Source: Watersipora subatra
Lineage: Eukaryota > Bryozoa > Gymnolaemata > Cheilostomatida > Watersiporidae
Assembly (NCBI RefSeq): GCF_963576615.1
Contig: NC_088717.1
Coordinates: 26,501,513-26,565,512 of the forward strand
Direction: 5' to 3'
Length of the DNA stretch: 64,000 nucleotides
The notes beneath the pieces were generated by a model. It had not been told where the DNA came from. It searched no databases and worked only from the letters and a program-made list of their open reading frames with translations. Below, piece after piece: positions 21,391 to 33,200 of this stretch (the first letter of the stretch is position 1; the number at the start of each line of letters is the position of its first letter). A program made the position numbers and the translations under genes.

Positions 21391-22787
21391 TATCACAATA
21401 GCGAGGCCAACTCAAATCGACATTTTATCTGTAAACCAAAGGGTGTATACTTTTTTCGACTATGTTACAGCGAGAAGCCTAGAAATCTGTTGTTTTGTGG
21501 TAAAATCTTGATCAATTAGCGTGCCACAACTTTATTAACTAGCCATTGAATATAACAAATGATATACAGCCCCCCTTGGGGTGGCTGTATATCATCGATA
21601 TAACTCATAGTCTCTCTGGCTTATTAACTTTGAGCTTTGCAATGGTTTTTATTTTAAAGATGGTCAGTCATTTTCATCATGCCTCTACCAGGTTCTTCCC
21701 AATATGAAAAACGTGTGTCTTTATAACACCAAGAAAGTATGTTGCTGCAGTCATTCAACAGCTCAGCAATCTAGTGGGTCAGACATGCACAGCAAATCTG
21801 CCATGTTCATTGTTTTGTCGCCCTGGCAATCTACCTAATTATTGTTAGTTTACAGGAGGATATGTGAGCGAGAGTGTGGACTCTGTAATGCTTAGGTTCA
21901 GCTGTAGAGTGGGTGATATATGTACATGTGTATATGTATGGCATACTTACTCTAGCTTACACTAGATTTAGTTTAAATTAACTTGCTTTACCTATACTTG
22001 TTGCTATTATTTTGTTAGATTTTTAATTTATACAATACTTTTTGAATTTTACTAACAAACTGGTAATGTTTTAAGAAGTTTTGAATGCTAAATGTTGGAA
22101 ATTACTTATTATGCCGAGACAAATATTGGCTCAAAATTCATATAATCTGTCAACAGTCTCTCATCGACAAGTAATCGCCAGTCAGGGTTCAACGGTTATC
22201 AGCTTATAACACCGAACGTGCACAAAGAATACTATCTGTAGTAAACGGAATCTATAAATTGTTTGATGTTCTTGAGCGAGCTACAAGTTTGTCTAATAAA
22301 TTAGACACAGAACCAGCCATTTAGGATACAAATGATGGCCTTGAATGGTGCTTTGAGCTAAATAGCCTGACTGTTTTGGACCAAATGCCCCCCTGCCATC
22401 TTTGAACAGTCAATGACAACATAAACTTGTAAAGTCAATGATTAGCTCCCTGGACTCAATGAGTTTTTGAACAAACAGATATGTGAGAAGTATTGCATTA
22501 GCTCACTAGTTTTTAATATTGTGCTATCAGAACTAAGAAGCTTATTTTATGACTTTAAATTTGTCTTCACTTGAGCTCTATGCCAAACTGTGGATGCAGT
22601 CATAAACCTCGTCTTATACCTTTTGGGAGCTGCTCAGAGTTAAAGTTTAGTTATGCCTGTCACCAATCACAGCAAGCCTTGTGTGAATGCAACTATAAGT
22701 AGCTGTCTTATGTAATAGTTTACTAAAAAAGACAGCAAATTAGATTATCGCTAATATATATAAGTAGTCAAATAAGTAATACAAATA
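21391..22787. other. Intergenic, one short palindrome, no gene seen
   Basis: AT-rich sequence without credible exons. A near-perfect palindrome, ATGATATACAGCC...GGCTGTATATCAT, lies at 21560-21596. Its end motif recurs at about 37705 and 37770. Confidence 0.4.
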
Positions 22788-23190
22788 AGTGGTGCACTTG
22801 CAGTCATATGCAGGCTGTAAGTATGTGGTGCACTTACAGTCATATGCAGGCTGTAAGTATGTGGTGTACTTACAGTCATATGCAGGCTGTAAGTATGTGG
22901 TGTACTTACAGTCATATGCAGGCTGTAAGTATGTGGTGTACTTACAGTCATATGCAGGCTGTAAGTATGTGGTGTACTTACAGTCATATGCAGGCTGTAA
23001 GTATGTGGTGCACTTACAGTCATATGCAGGCTGTAAGTATGTGGTGTACTTACAGTCATATGCAGGCTGTAAGTATGTGGTGTACTTACATTCATATGCA
23101 GGCTGTAAGTATGTGGTGTACTTACAGTCATATGCAGGCTGTAAGTATGGGGTGTGCTTACAGTAATATGCAGGTCGTAAGTATGTGGTG
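22788..23190. repeat. 36-bp minisatellite with splice-like motifs on both strands
   Basis: Eleven or so near-identical 36-bp units contain ACTTACAG and CTGTAAGTAT as an imperfect palindrome. Because 36 is a multiple of three, several frames are open on both strands, so the apparent proteins are repeat artefacts. Confidence 0.92.
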
Positions 23191-23339
23191 TGCAAAAGAG
23201 AAAGTTTCTGATTTCAATAACTGTAGTTACATCCCAAGCTCTATTCTTGTAATAACAATCACATGACTTTAACCAAAGGCAAGGATCACCACAGTTGATG
23301 GTCGCAAGACCTGATATATAAAGATTTAATTTTCCGAAC

Positions 23340-23417
23340 CAATATCAATCTAGCTATACATATATAGATTTATCTATATATATACATATATATATATATA
23401 AATATATATATATAAAT
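23340..23417. repeat. AT microsatellite
   Basis: A run of TATATA/TATACA words directly beyond the 3' end of the minus-strand R2-like LINE. Confidence 0.8.
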
Positions 23418-23475
23418 TGTTTCCTCACCCCGGATACCCCGTATGGGTGGTAATTTCTGCTCTAACTCGGGTCTC

Positions 23476-24329
23476 CTACCAGAGACCTGGAAGTTTGAGC
23501 ACTCGCCTCAAGATCTTAGCTGTTCCCAATAGCGCACTTTTCTGCAACTCACCTGAGTTGATTGCGGTTGGTATTTGGGCAAGCCACATTTTATGGGCCG
23601 GTGTTATTGCGCCCAGTGCCCCAATGACTACTGGGATTACAGTTGTTCTTACATTCCAGCATTTTTCGATCTCTTCTTCAAGAGGGAGATATTTCTCTAC
23701 CTTTTCTTTTTCTTTGCTGGCTATATTGTAGTCATTAGGTACTGCTATATTTATTATAGTAGCCCTCTTGTTCTCTTTGTCTACCACCACTATATCTGGT
23801 TGGTTTGCTAGGACATGCTGTCAGTTCGGATGTAGAAGTCCCAGAGGATCTTAGCGCGGTCATTTTCATTGACCTTACCAAGAGCTTCCCACTAGTGTTG
23901 TGGTTTATTAAGGCCATACTCATCACATAGACTTCTATACACACCACCTGCGACATGATTATGCTGCTCAGTGTATGCATTTCCTGCTAGCCGCTTGCAT
24001 CCACTGATGATGTGTTGGATGGTCTCAGGTGCATCTTTGCACAGTCTGCATCTAGGATCGTCTCTAGTGTGATAGATTTTCGTTTGGAGTTGCCTTGTTG
24101 GGAGCACTTGCTCCTGGGCTGCCATGATTAGCGACTCTGTATTGGCCGTTAGGTTTCCTTTGTTCAGCCACATGTATGTCTGGTGAAGATCGCCAACCTT
24201 AGATATTTGTTGGTGGTAAGCACCATGAAGAGGTTTCGTGTGCCAGTCAATTTCCTCATCATCAGGGCGTAGGTCCGTTGTAGGAGCAGCCGATTGAAAT
24301 TCAGCTAGCAACTTATCTGAGGTAGCCAT
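23476..24329 (-). pseudogene. R2-like LINE CCHC knuckle and restriction-like endonuclease
   Basis: 24329-23892 gives CRLCKDAPETIQHIISGC, a C-x2-C-x7-H-x4-C knuckle, followed by YTEQHNHVA. After a frame change, 23790-23476 gives PDIVVVDKENKRATIINIAV, an endonuclease-type strand pair with acidic and lysine residues, then a helical tail. This part cleaves target DNA in the family. The split frames show that the copy is dead. Confidence 0.8.
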
Positions 24330-24354
24330 GGAGGCTGCAAATGCTTTGATCCTC

Positions 24355-25605
24355 CTATTTCACTGTCTGCTGTACACTTTTGAGTCCCCTACCGCCATTT
24401 TTTCTATCGAGATACAATCTAGCAGTATCAGATTTTGGGTGAAGTGCTCCATGCATGGTCAGCAGTTTACGAGTTGCTATATCTGTTTCTTTTATGGCTT
24501 CCTCAGTCCACTTTACTATGCCTGCTAAATATCTTATTACTGGCAGTGCGTAGATATTTAGTGCCATGACTTGATTCTTGGCATTGAGCTGGCTCCATAA
24601 GACCTGCCGAAGGCGTTTCTTGTATTCGGTAATGGCTTTGTGACGTACCTCGGTTTCGTGGTTGATGTTGCTTTGCATAATCCCCAAGTACTTGTACCCT
24701 TCTTCTATATCTTTGATGGTACCATTTGGCATTTTTAGGCCATCTGTGAGCATAGAATGGCCTTTCTTAAGAATTAGCCTTCTCCATTTCTCAATACCGA
24801 AGGTCATTCCGATGCCCTTGCTGTATACCTGAGTGAGGTGTATTAACGAATCAATGTCCCTTTCTTTGTTAGCGTACAGCTTGATGTCATCCATGTAGAA
24901 GAGGTGGTTTATCTTAGTGCCACTCTTAAACTGGTACCCATATTGAGTCTCCTCCAGCATATTGCTTAGAGGGTTTAGGCATATGCAGAAGAGCAGCGGT
25001 GATAAGGAGTCACCTTGGTAGATGCCTCGCTTAATTTTTACACTCGCCAGCTTTTTGCCATTAGCCTTCAGTTCCGTCTTCCATTTGGTCATTGACATCT
25101 TGATGAATGCCACAAGGGCAGGGTGAACATTGTACATACTGAGGCACTCAAGTATCCAACTATGGGGAATTGAGTCGTAGGCCTTTTTGTAGTCAATCCA
25201 AGCCATAGCAAGATTGGTATGCCTTCTCCTGCTGTCTTGACAGACCATCCAATCCACCAGTAACTGATGTTTGGCTCCTCGGGTGTTGCGCCCAATTCCT
25301 TTCTGAGCACTGGTCATATAGTGACTCATGTGCTCATTCAGTTTGTCTGCCACTATTCCTGAGAGCAGTTTCCAAGTGGTGGGCAAGCATGTTATTGGTC
25401 GATAGTTTTTGGGAATCGGCCCCTGCTTTGGATCTTTTATTAGAAGTACAGTTCGTCCTTTGGTCAGCCATTCTGGATGGTCACCTTGTTCTATTAGGCA
25501 TTCCATCTGCTTAGCCATTCTAGTGTGAAGTGATGTCAATTTCTTTAACCAGAAGGCTTGAATCATGTCATGGCCAGGTGCTGCCCAGTTCTTCATACGC
25601 TGCAC
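24355..25605 (-). pseudogene. R2-like LINE reverse transcriptase
   Basis: About 416 residues carry the RT motifs in order: NWAAPGHDMI, KNYRPITCLPT, AMAWIDYKKAYDSIPHSW, GIYQGDSLSPLLF, HLFYMDDIKLYA and YKYLGI, then the thumb with RYLAGIVKW. YMDD is the catalytic motif. The domain itself is uninterrupted, but it is out of frame with its neighbours. A near-identical 120-bp piece of it occurs inverted at 26794-26916. Confidence 0.88.
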
Positions 25606-26640
25606 TCTGCACTTGATGTCCTCTTCGCTGATGGTGAGTCCTTGCTACAGTGTGTTGATGGCTCTCTTTAAGCCTCTTCAGCCAATTTGCAGTAGTGTTA
25701 TGAGTAGTCTCTTTCTCCCAGTTGTCTTTCCAGAACTTTGAAGTGCTAGATAAGGGAGGCTCAGACATTGGCCTCTGCAGTTCACCTTTGAACTGGGAAT
25801 ACACTCTAGATGGATTATTGATAAACAGTTTGTTCATTCTCTTGTTATCCCGCTTTTTGGTGTACCGCTTCAGTCGCGCCGAGAGTGCTACTAGCTGCTG
25901 TTTGGCAGATTCTAGAGCTTCTATTGTGGCTTCCCTTTTTGGGCGCTCCAAACTGTGGTTAGATCTCTCACTGAGCCTACTAACTTTCTTGCGCAAATCT
26001 TTGATCTTATTTTGTAGCCTTAGCTGCCAGGATGGAATGGCTTGCAGCCTTGTTGGCAGTGGCTTAATACCCATCTCCTCCAAGATGACGGTTGCTGTAC
26101 TGTAGATTAGGGCATTAGTCTCACTGATTGATCCAGTTGAGATCGACTCCAGTGCCAAGTTAATGTCTTCTAACAGCTTCTTAGGTATGGTCTTGCTAAC
26201 TCTTCTTAGTGGTATCCTGCTTCCATAATCATTAGCAGCTGGCATCTTGTTGATGATATTTTCTGCAAGCTCTTTCACCCTTGGGTCAAAGTCCAAGTGC
26301 ATGTTTTCTTTAACCCGTGAGTCAACACATGATCGTGTATGTGTGACAGTGTGTGTTGATATGCACTCCTCATTGGTCGAGGTTACTTGGGTGAACTTTT
26401 CCCTAATTTCATCTACATATCTACAGTTCTGATATGAGGTGCCGCTTGATTATGTTACTTCTCTGAGCTACAAGTTGCTTAGCAGTTAGTGGCAATTCAG
26501 GGCGCATGTTTATCCACAGTTGACGCATCCTTCCCATGTAGCCCCACTTTTGAGGTTCACTCATAAAGTAGCACTGCATGAGGTCCGTGTTATCGGTCCG
26601 AGTCCATTTCATCCGTTTTGAACCAGTAGCCCATTTTTCG
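25568..26640 (-). pseudogene. R2-like LINE, Myb-like N-terminus and linker
   Basis: From about 26640 down, the frame reads KRMKWTRTDNTDLMQCYF, then GYMGRMRQLW and LVAQRSNIIK, a Myb/SANT-like helix pattern with spaced tryptophans typical of the N-terminus of these LINEs. A charged, coiled linker follows (26302-25630) with FWKDNWEKE just before the reverse transcriptase. The frame breaks near 25630. The missing zinc fingers may lie in the disrupted sequence upstream. Confidence 0.65.
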
Positions 26641-26793
26641 CTGCCTTGTCCTGGTTCAGCTACAGGCAGCGCGGACCTTGTTTGACCGGGCGACGTCCGA
26701 GCCGGCATGGCTTTGGTTATTGCACTCATCATAGAGGTTGTAGACGCTATACAAGCAAGGGTCTTGTCTAGGGACCACCAGAAAAGTGCAGTT

Positions 26794-26916
26794 GTGGCAT
26801 TCATCAAGATGTCAATGACCAAATGGAAGACGGAACTGGAGGCTAATGGCAAAAAGCTGGCGAGTGTAAAAATTAAGCGAGGCATCTACCAAGGTGACTC
26901 CTTATCACCGCTGCTG
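26794..26916 (+). repeat. Inverted copy of an RT segment of the same LINE
   Basis: This plus-strand piece encodes AFIKMSMTKWKTEL through GIYQGDSLSPLL and is nearly base-for-base identical to the complement of 24992-25114. It lies just beyond the Myb-like 5' region of the LINE and points the opposite way. Confidence 0.85.
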
Positions 26917-26918
26917 TT

Positions 26919-26982
26919 GGGGTTTGAACCGAGGACCTAATGATCACGGTCCCAATACCTTACCAACTGCACTATCTGTCCT
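26919..26982 (-). other. tRNA-like (SINE-head-like) sequence, truncated
   Basis: On the minus strand, GGACAGATAGTGCAGTTGG contains an A-box-like stretch and GGTTCAAACC is a B-box-like stretch about 35 bp later. The 3' acceptor strand is missing: the sequence runs straight into the inverted RT piece. It is therefore a tRNA-derived head or pseudo-tRNA, not a functional tRNA. Confidence 0.55.
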
Positions 26983-27008
26983 ATATATATATATCTAGAT
27001 ATATATAT

Positions 27009-28336
27009 CTTTTAACCTCTAATTAAACGCCACCTCTATTTGATTGCCACCTCCAATTGACCACCACCCTGAGAGAAGGGTTGAAAAATAGAGCACTACT
27101 CTCTAATTGAGCACCATCTCCACTTGACCAGCACTTTGACATTATTTGATTTTTACAAGTCCGTAACATCAATTGATCAGCAGAAAAGTGCCCACAAAAT
27201 CGTATTAATAATGAATCGTTTATATTATTAAAAATAGCTCTCTCGTTGTCCGATTCCAAAGCTTTTTGTTTTGTTTGAAAACTCTGAAAGCAGCACCATG
27301 GAAATAATTAATAACTGTTTCATGCTAATAGTAGTTTCTTGTTTCTTGTTTAATGTCGTCTTAATACTTCGAATTACACTCATATATAAACGGTTTACAT
27401 TTACAGTGGGAAATTAACGACTAGTTTTGGGCCAAAAAGATACATTTAGCGAGCAAAGCTTTTATGCATTGCATTTCTGCTAATTGTAACGTGTAAAGGT
27501 TTTGCTCAGCCAAAAAGTTGTTTGGATGCTAATATGTTTAGTTCAGCAATGCATAAGAGTTGAGGTTAAAAACATTGCAGAAGGTTTTGGACAACCAGAA
27601 GAAGTCTGTTCCTTCGAAAGAAACCATTAGAATGCAGCTATTCGAGCAAGCGATGCAAATATCTTTGTTTTAAAAACATTAATTTTTGTATCTGCATGTA
27701 TTATAAGTATCGTTTATTTATTTCACTTGTTCATGAATATGCATTTGTAGTCTTTGATAGATTGTCATTGAATAACTCATAAATTTCCAGATTTACAGCA
27801 TAATATTTAATAACATTCTTACAATTATCTTAACACGGCTTACAATGGATCGACGCTCGTGACTTCTCTTCTATTGCACATTAAAAGCTAGTTTTGGCTG
27901 AAAACTGTGGCAAACATACCAGTGAGTGCAATGATACATAATAAAAACATGCCTTCAAATTTAGAATGGAATAAAAATTGAAAGCCCTAACAAAGTGGAA
28001 AGCAAGGCACAAGTTATAATATAGATTATGCAGATTAATTGCAAGCAATAGATAACAACTGGTAGAGATTTTTCTCGGCTTCCCAATGTATATTTTATTT
28101 AGAGATTTTTAACAAGTTAGAGATAAGTTAGCAGATTTGTTGCATCCAAAAGATTTGATATCGGTCTGTCGGAAAAAGAGGGCAAAATGTAGGCGACATT
28201 CGCTTCGACAAAATTCTGATGAGCCAATTGAAAAATACAACGTCAGCCTCTATTTGGACGCCTTTTTCGGTTGACTTCCACGGAATAATAAAGATGAAAA
28301 ATAGAGCGCCATGGTGTTCAATTAGAGGTTTTACAG
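27009..28336. mobile_element. Non-autonomous DNA element, family T (copy 1)
   Basis: The ends read TTAACCTCTAATTAAACGCC and, inverted, CAATTAGAGGTTTTACAG. Subterminal phrases about 'cgccacctcTATTTGA' recur inward at both ends. A relative with the same ends and much similar internal sequence lies at 48719-50209. No transposase is seen, and the target duplication is unclear. Confidence 0.65.
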
Positions 28337-28690
28337 CAATTACCCCTCACAGAATTCGATTAACCAATTATTAGTGTTTAATAAGTTTTTTACTCCCTAA
28401 ATAGGAATTCCAGATGTCCTGAACTACATGTATGGCGTTCTTTTTGCCTAAATAAGCAAGCAAGTCACCTTATTTCTTCGTCTGTCAATTTTGCCCTTTC
28501 TTCATTTAATGTGGGACCTCTGACAGATAGTGCTGACTTAACCATGATACATTTTAAACCAAATCAGAAAACGTAAACTAGTTATAAACCATTCACTTAT
28601 TTAACTTTGAGGTGTTAATTTATTAAAAATACACTGAAACAACAACATATATAAATCTTAATGTTTGTTCGTGTATCCAGTTACAATGAT
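28337..28690. other. No feature seen
   Basis: AT-rich sequence between a DNA element and the 39-bp minisatellite. I see no exon that could carry the missing Rieske part of the downstream desaturase. Confidence 0.4.
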
Positions 28691-28692
28691 AA

Positions 28693-30015
28693 GTTTTGAC
28701 TGTTACATCTTTGTATGACTACCAGTACATGTAGTCCACTGTCACATCTCTGTATGACTACCAGTACATGTAGTCCACTGTCACATTTTTGTATGACTAC
28801 CAGTACATGTAGTTCACTGTCACATCTCTGTATGACTACCAGTACATGTAGTCCACTGTCACATCTCTGTATGACTACCAGTACATGTAGTCCACTGTCA
28901 CATCTCTGTATGACTACCAGTACATGTAGTTCCCTGTCACATCTCTGTATGACTACCAGTACATGTAGTCACTGTTACATCTTTGTATGACTACCAGTAC
29001 ATGTAGTCCACTGTCACATCTCTGTATGACTACCAGTTCATGTAGTCACTGTCACATATTTGTATGACTACTAGTACATGTATTCCACTGTCACATCTCT
29101 GTATGACTACCAGTACATGTAGTTCACTGTCACATCTCTGTATGACTACCAGTACACGTAGTCCACTGTCACATTTTTGTATGACTACCAGTACATGTAG
29201 TTCACTGTCACATCTCTGTATGACTACCAGTACATGTAGTCCACTGTCACATCTCTGTATGACTACCAGTGCATGTAGTCCACTGTCACATCTCTGTATG
29301 ACTACCAGTACATGTAGTCACTGTTACATCTTTGTATGACTACCAGTACATGTAGTTCACTGTCACATCTCTGTATGACTACCAGTACATGTAGTCCACT
29401 GTCACATCTTTGTATGACTACCAGTACATGTAGTTCACTGTCACATCTCTGTATGACTACCAGTACATGTAGCCCAATGTCACATCTCTGTATGACTACC
29501 AGTGCATGTAGTCCACTGTCACATCTCTGTATGACTACCAGTACATGTAGTCACTGTTACATCTTTGTATGACTACCAGTACATGTAGTCCACTGTCACA
29601 TCTCTGTATGACTACCAGTACACGTAGTCCACTGTCCCATCTCTGTATGACTACCAGTGCATGTAGTCCCTGTCACATCTCTGCATGACTACCAGTGCAT
29701 GTAGTCACTATCACATCTCTGTATGACTACCAGTACATGTAGTCCACTGTCACATCTCTGTATGACTACCAGTACATGTAGTCACTGTTACATCTTTGTA
29801 TGACTACAAGTACATGTAGTCCACTGTCACATCTCTGTATGACTACCAGTACATGTAGTTCACTGTCACATCTCTGTATGACTACCAGTGCACATAGTCC
29901 ACTGTCACATCTCTGTATGACTACCAGTACATGTAGTCCACTGTCACATCTCTGTATGACTACCAGTACATGTAGTCCACTGTCACATCTCTGTATGACT
30001 ACCAGTTCATGTAGT
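28693..30015. repeat. 39-bp minisatellite (gtatgactaccagtacatgt)
   Basis: About thirty-four units of 39 bp (13 codons, so several frames stay open) with recurring variants, mainly TCCACTGTCACATCTCT versus TTCACTG and a shortened TCACTGTTACATCTTT unit. The short variant recurs about every 6-9 units, which hints at higher-order expansion. The array ends about 190 bp before the first visible desaturase exon. Confidence 0.92.
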
Positions 30016-30202
30016 GCTAAAGAAAATAATGATAACTGGATGAAAGCAACAAATTTGAAAATATGAATGAGTGTAGAAAGAAACTGTGGTATAAGCAAAA
30101 ATAAACAAAGGCTGATGATGCAAGGAGTTGTAAACGAATATACAATTGAATTTTATATACTTATCCGTTGATGAATTATATCTGCCAGTTCAACTTTTGC
30201 AG

Positions 30203-33200
30203 GAAATACCAGAATATGGAGCAGATATAGCACACTTCTTTCCAGTTCATAATGCTAGTGTCCATCATGGTAAGTTATACATTAAGTAAGAGGCAGACCA
30301 CCCCATCATGGTAAGTTATATACGTAGATTAAGTAAGAGGCTGACAACTCCATCATCGTAATTTATATAGATTAAGTAAGAGTCTCACAACTCCATCATG
30401 GTTAATTATATAGATTAAGTAAGAGGCTGACAACTCCATCATGGTAAGTTATATACATTAAGTAAGAGGCTGACAACTCCATCATGGTAAGTTACGTACA
30501 GAAAGTCAAGGACAGACAACTCCATCATGGTAAGTTATACACATCAAGTAAGAGGCTGACAACTCCATCATGGTAAGTTACTTACAACAAGTCACACTAC
30601 AAATAGTTGTCATGAGTGAAAACCTTTCAAGGCTTTGTTGAAATCTCACCATGTTGGAACCTAGTGGTATTGCAGCTGATGCTTCGGCATTTAATTGTGC
30701 AAGAATTAGTTTATTCAATTCATTTTGTTTATTTTTACCAGTTTTATGCTCCAATGTTATAGTTTTTTAGCACATAATCTTTATGATTTATACTTCAGTT
30801 GATCTATGCTATTAGAAACTTACCTGACATGTATGTTTATATCTACCGTGGCAGCAAATCTAGTGGCCTTATCCTTTGTTGAATTATGACTTTGTTCAGC
30901 TGGTATTGCATACACTGACATGAAAGAATTCCTTATGAAATTTTTCCAGAAACTGATTAGCGCTTAAAAAGAATATGAATAGGATATTTTATTGCTTTGT
31001 GATGACTTGTCATGCAGAATGGTTGTGTATTCTGGCCTATCAGTGAGTGAGTTTTACAAGAAATCTTGCTACTAAGCTGACAATGGTCGTCTACACCAAA
31101 CTAGCTTTCTAAAATGCAGATGAACGAATTATAAGACTCGAGAATTTTGTTTCACTATTCAGAAATGACAACTCCCAAAAGATAAACATGTGTAAAAAAT
31201 CATTACTATAATAAGAACAGTTCTTATTATGGACACAGTTACTGTGTCCATCCATAGCCTTGTTCAAATGTTATAAGAAAAAATGTCTTGCATAGGATTT
31301 TAACTTGAATGTATCTCTCAGTAGCATTGCACCCTACCAAATACACCACTTAACCATCTCTCAGTAGCATTGCACCCTACCAAATACACCACTTAACCAT
31401 CGCACTGCATTGTGCAATAATTGTGAGGATACTTAGTGCAGATGATCTCTCAAGGGGCTGACAGCGTACGAGTAGAATACTATTTGAAAAACACTCAATT
31501 AATTTGATAGATCAATTTTGATCCATTTCATATCTCAAAGATAAATTTATTATAAAAGCTCCTTCAAACTATTATTCAAACACTGAATTTGCATCTAGCA
31601 TAAACTTGACCTTCCTTCTCCGCTTCACTTACAGGTTCAGACATCCAAGAAATCAACAAAGACAGCAAAGATAAAAAAGTTCAACACATATTTGGTGATG
31701 TGAGCTGGATGGCTAGCAAAGAGGACTGGTATCTAGCAAAGGGGACACATTGCCATGATTTATACTTTAATGGATATAGATTACCGTACACAAAAGTCCC
31801 TGCAGCTTTTGAGCAGGTACAGACAACTCTTTTTTAGCTGAGCAAACTGTCTAGTTTTTACAAGTTTGAGGTGTCAGCCGTGATAATTCTTACGTGATAT
31901 GAACCGATTTTATAAAACCTGACAATTATTTTGAAAATAGCATTGCCAGCTGCTTTAACAATCTTCCACCTAATGTCCGTTTTCACAACAGAGAAACATA
32001 TTTTAAACCCTATTTGTCAAACCATTTATTTGATACTATCGGCTCCCTATTGCCTTTTTTGTTTTTTATTTTATTATTCTCGTATGGCATAATTTGGAAG
32101 ACATTTTTGTTTGAAATGAAGTTATCGTCAATAAAGTAATATTTATATATATATTTATTGGCAATGACTTCATTTCAAACAAAAATGCTTTTTAAATTAT
32201 GGCATGCAAGATCATAAAATAAAAAAGAAAAAAGGCAACAATTAGCCACTGATATCAAATAAATAGTTTGACAAATAGGGTTTAAAATATTTTTCTCTGT
32301 TGTGAAAACGGATATTAGGCGGAAGATTGTTAAAGCAGCCAGCGATGATATTGTCAAAATAATTGTTAAAAAGATTGTATAAAATTTGTTCATATCATGT
32401 AAACTGAAATAAGTTGATAAAATAAACATTTAACGTGAGCAAAGTAAAATGATGCAAAGAAAGGTAATTCATGGCAATAATATACGCTGGAACATGATGT
32501 AGATTTACAATTAGTGAGAAATAATATAGAATACCAAAATAAAACATTGAGACACTGGATAGACAATAGCCTAGTCTTGCAATTTTTTTAATGCCTCATT
32601 TATCTGTGGAGCAACTTTACCGCATAAGAAATAGTTTATAATGATTGTAGATCGGACCAGGGATTGTTCATCTCAGAAAAAATGGTTCAAAACCAGGCCT
32701 GCTCTTACAATTCGCTGTACCTATTGAGCCATTCAAGACAAGATTGGTGCATCTGACTCTTGGACCTAGTGGCATAAAAAGCAAACTGTGGGCTCTACTG
32801 ATATTAAGAACAGAGGCATGCATGGTGAGTACTCATATATACAGATTGAAAACAGCGCAGTGGATACGACTTTATGAGAGGTATCAGTCGAGCACTGTTG
32901 ATGAATAGTTGGTATCAGTCAGGCACTGCTGACTAGTGGCTGGTATCAGTCAGGTATTGTTGACTAATGGTTGGTATCAGTCAGGTACTGTTGACTAGTG
33001 GTTAGTAACAGTCAAGTACTGTTGAATAGTGGTTAGTATCAGTCGAGTACTGCTGACTAGTTGTTGGTATCAGTCGGGTACTGTTGACTAGTAGTAAGTA
33101 TCAGTCAGGTACTGTTGACTAATGGTTGGTATCAGTCAGATACTGTTGACTAGTGGTTAGTAACAGTCAAATACTGTTGACTAGTGGTTGGTATCAGTCA

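Larger units (their letters stand above)
23440..26790 (-). mobile_element. R2-like LINE with restriction-like endonuclease, decayed
   Basis: On the minus strand the order is a Myb-like DNA-binding region, a linker, a reverse transcriptase with YMDD, a CCHC knuckle and a PD-(D/E)XK-like endonuclease. This is the layout of site-targeted (R2/R4/NeSL-type) LINEs. At least three frame changes break it (near 25630, 24340 and 23900). There is no APE domain, unlike the LINE at 15.9 kb. The clade within the RLE group cannot be fixed by eye. Confidence 0.85.

Noticed and set aside
22740..23266. Four overlapping repeat-protein frames
   Set aside because: The 36-bp unit keeps all of them open. No signal favours any one as coding.
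26919..26982. Functional tRNA gene
   Set aside because: The 3' acceptor strand is missing and the anticodon arm is irregular, so it is a tRNA-derived fragment at best.
28693..30015. MTTSTCSPLSHLC-type tandem repeat protein
   Set aside because: The array is broken by out-of-frame short units and stops and has no flanking gene structure.
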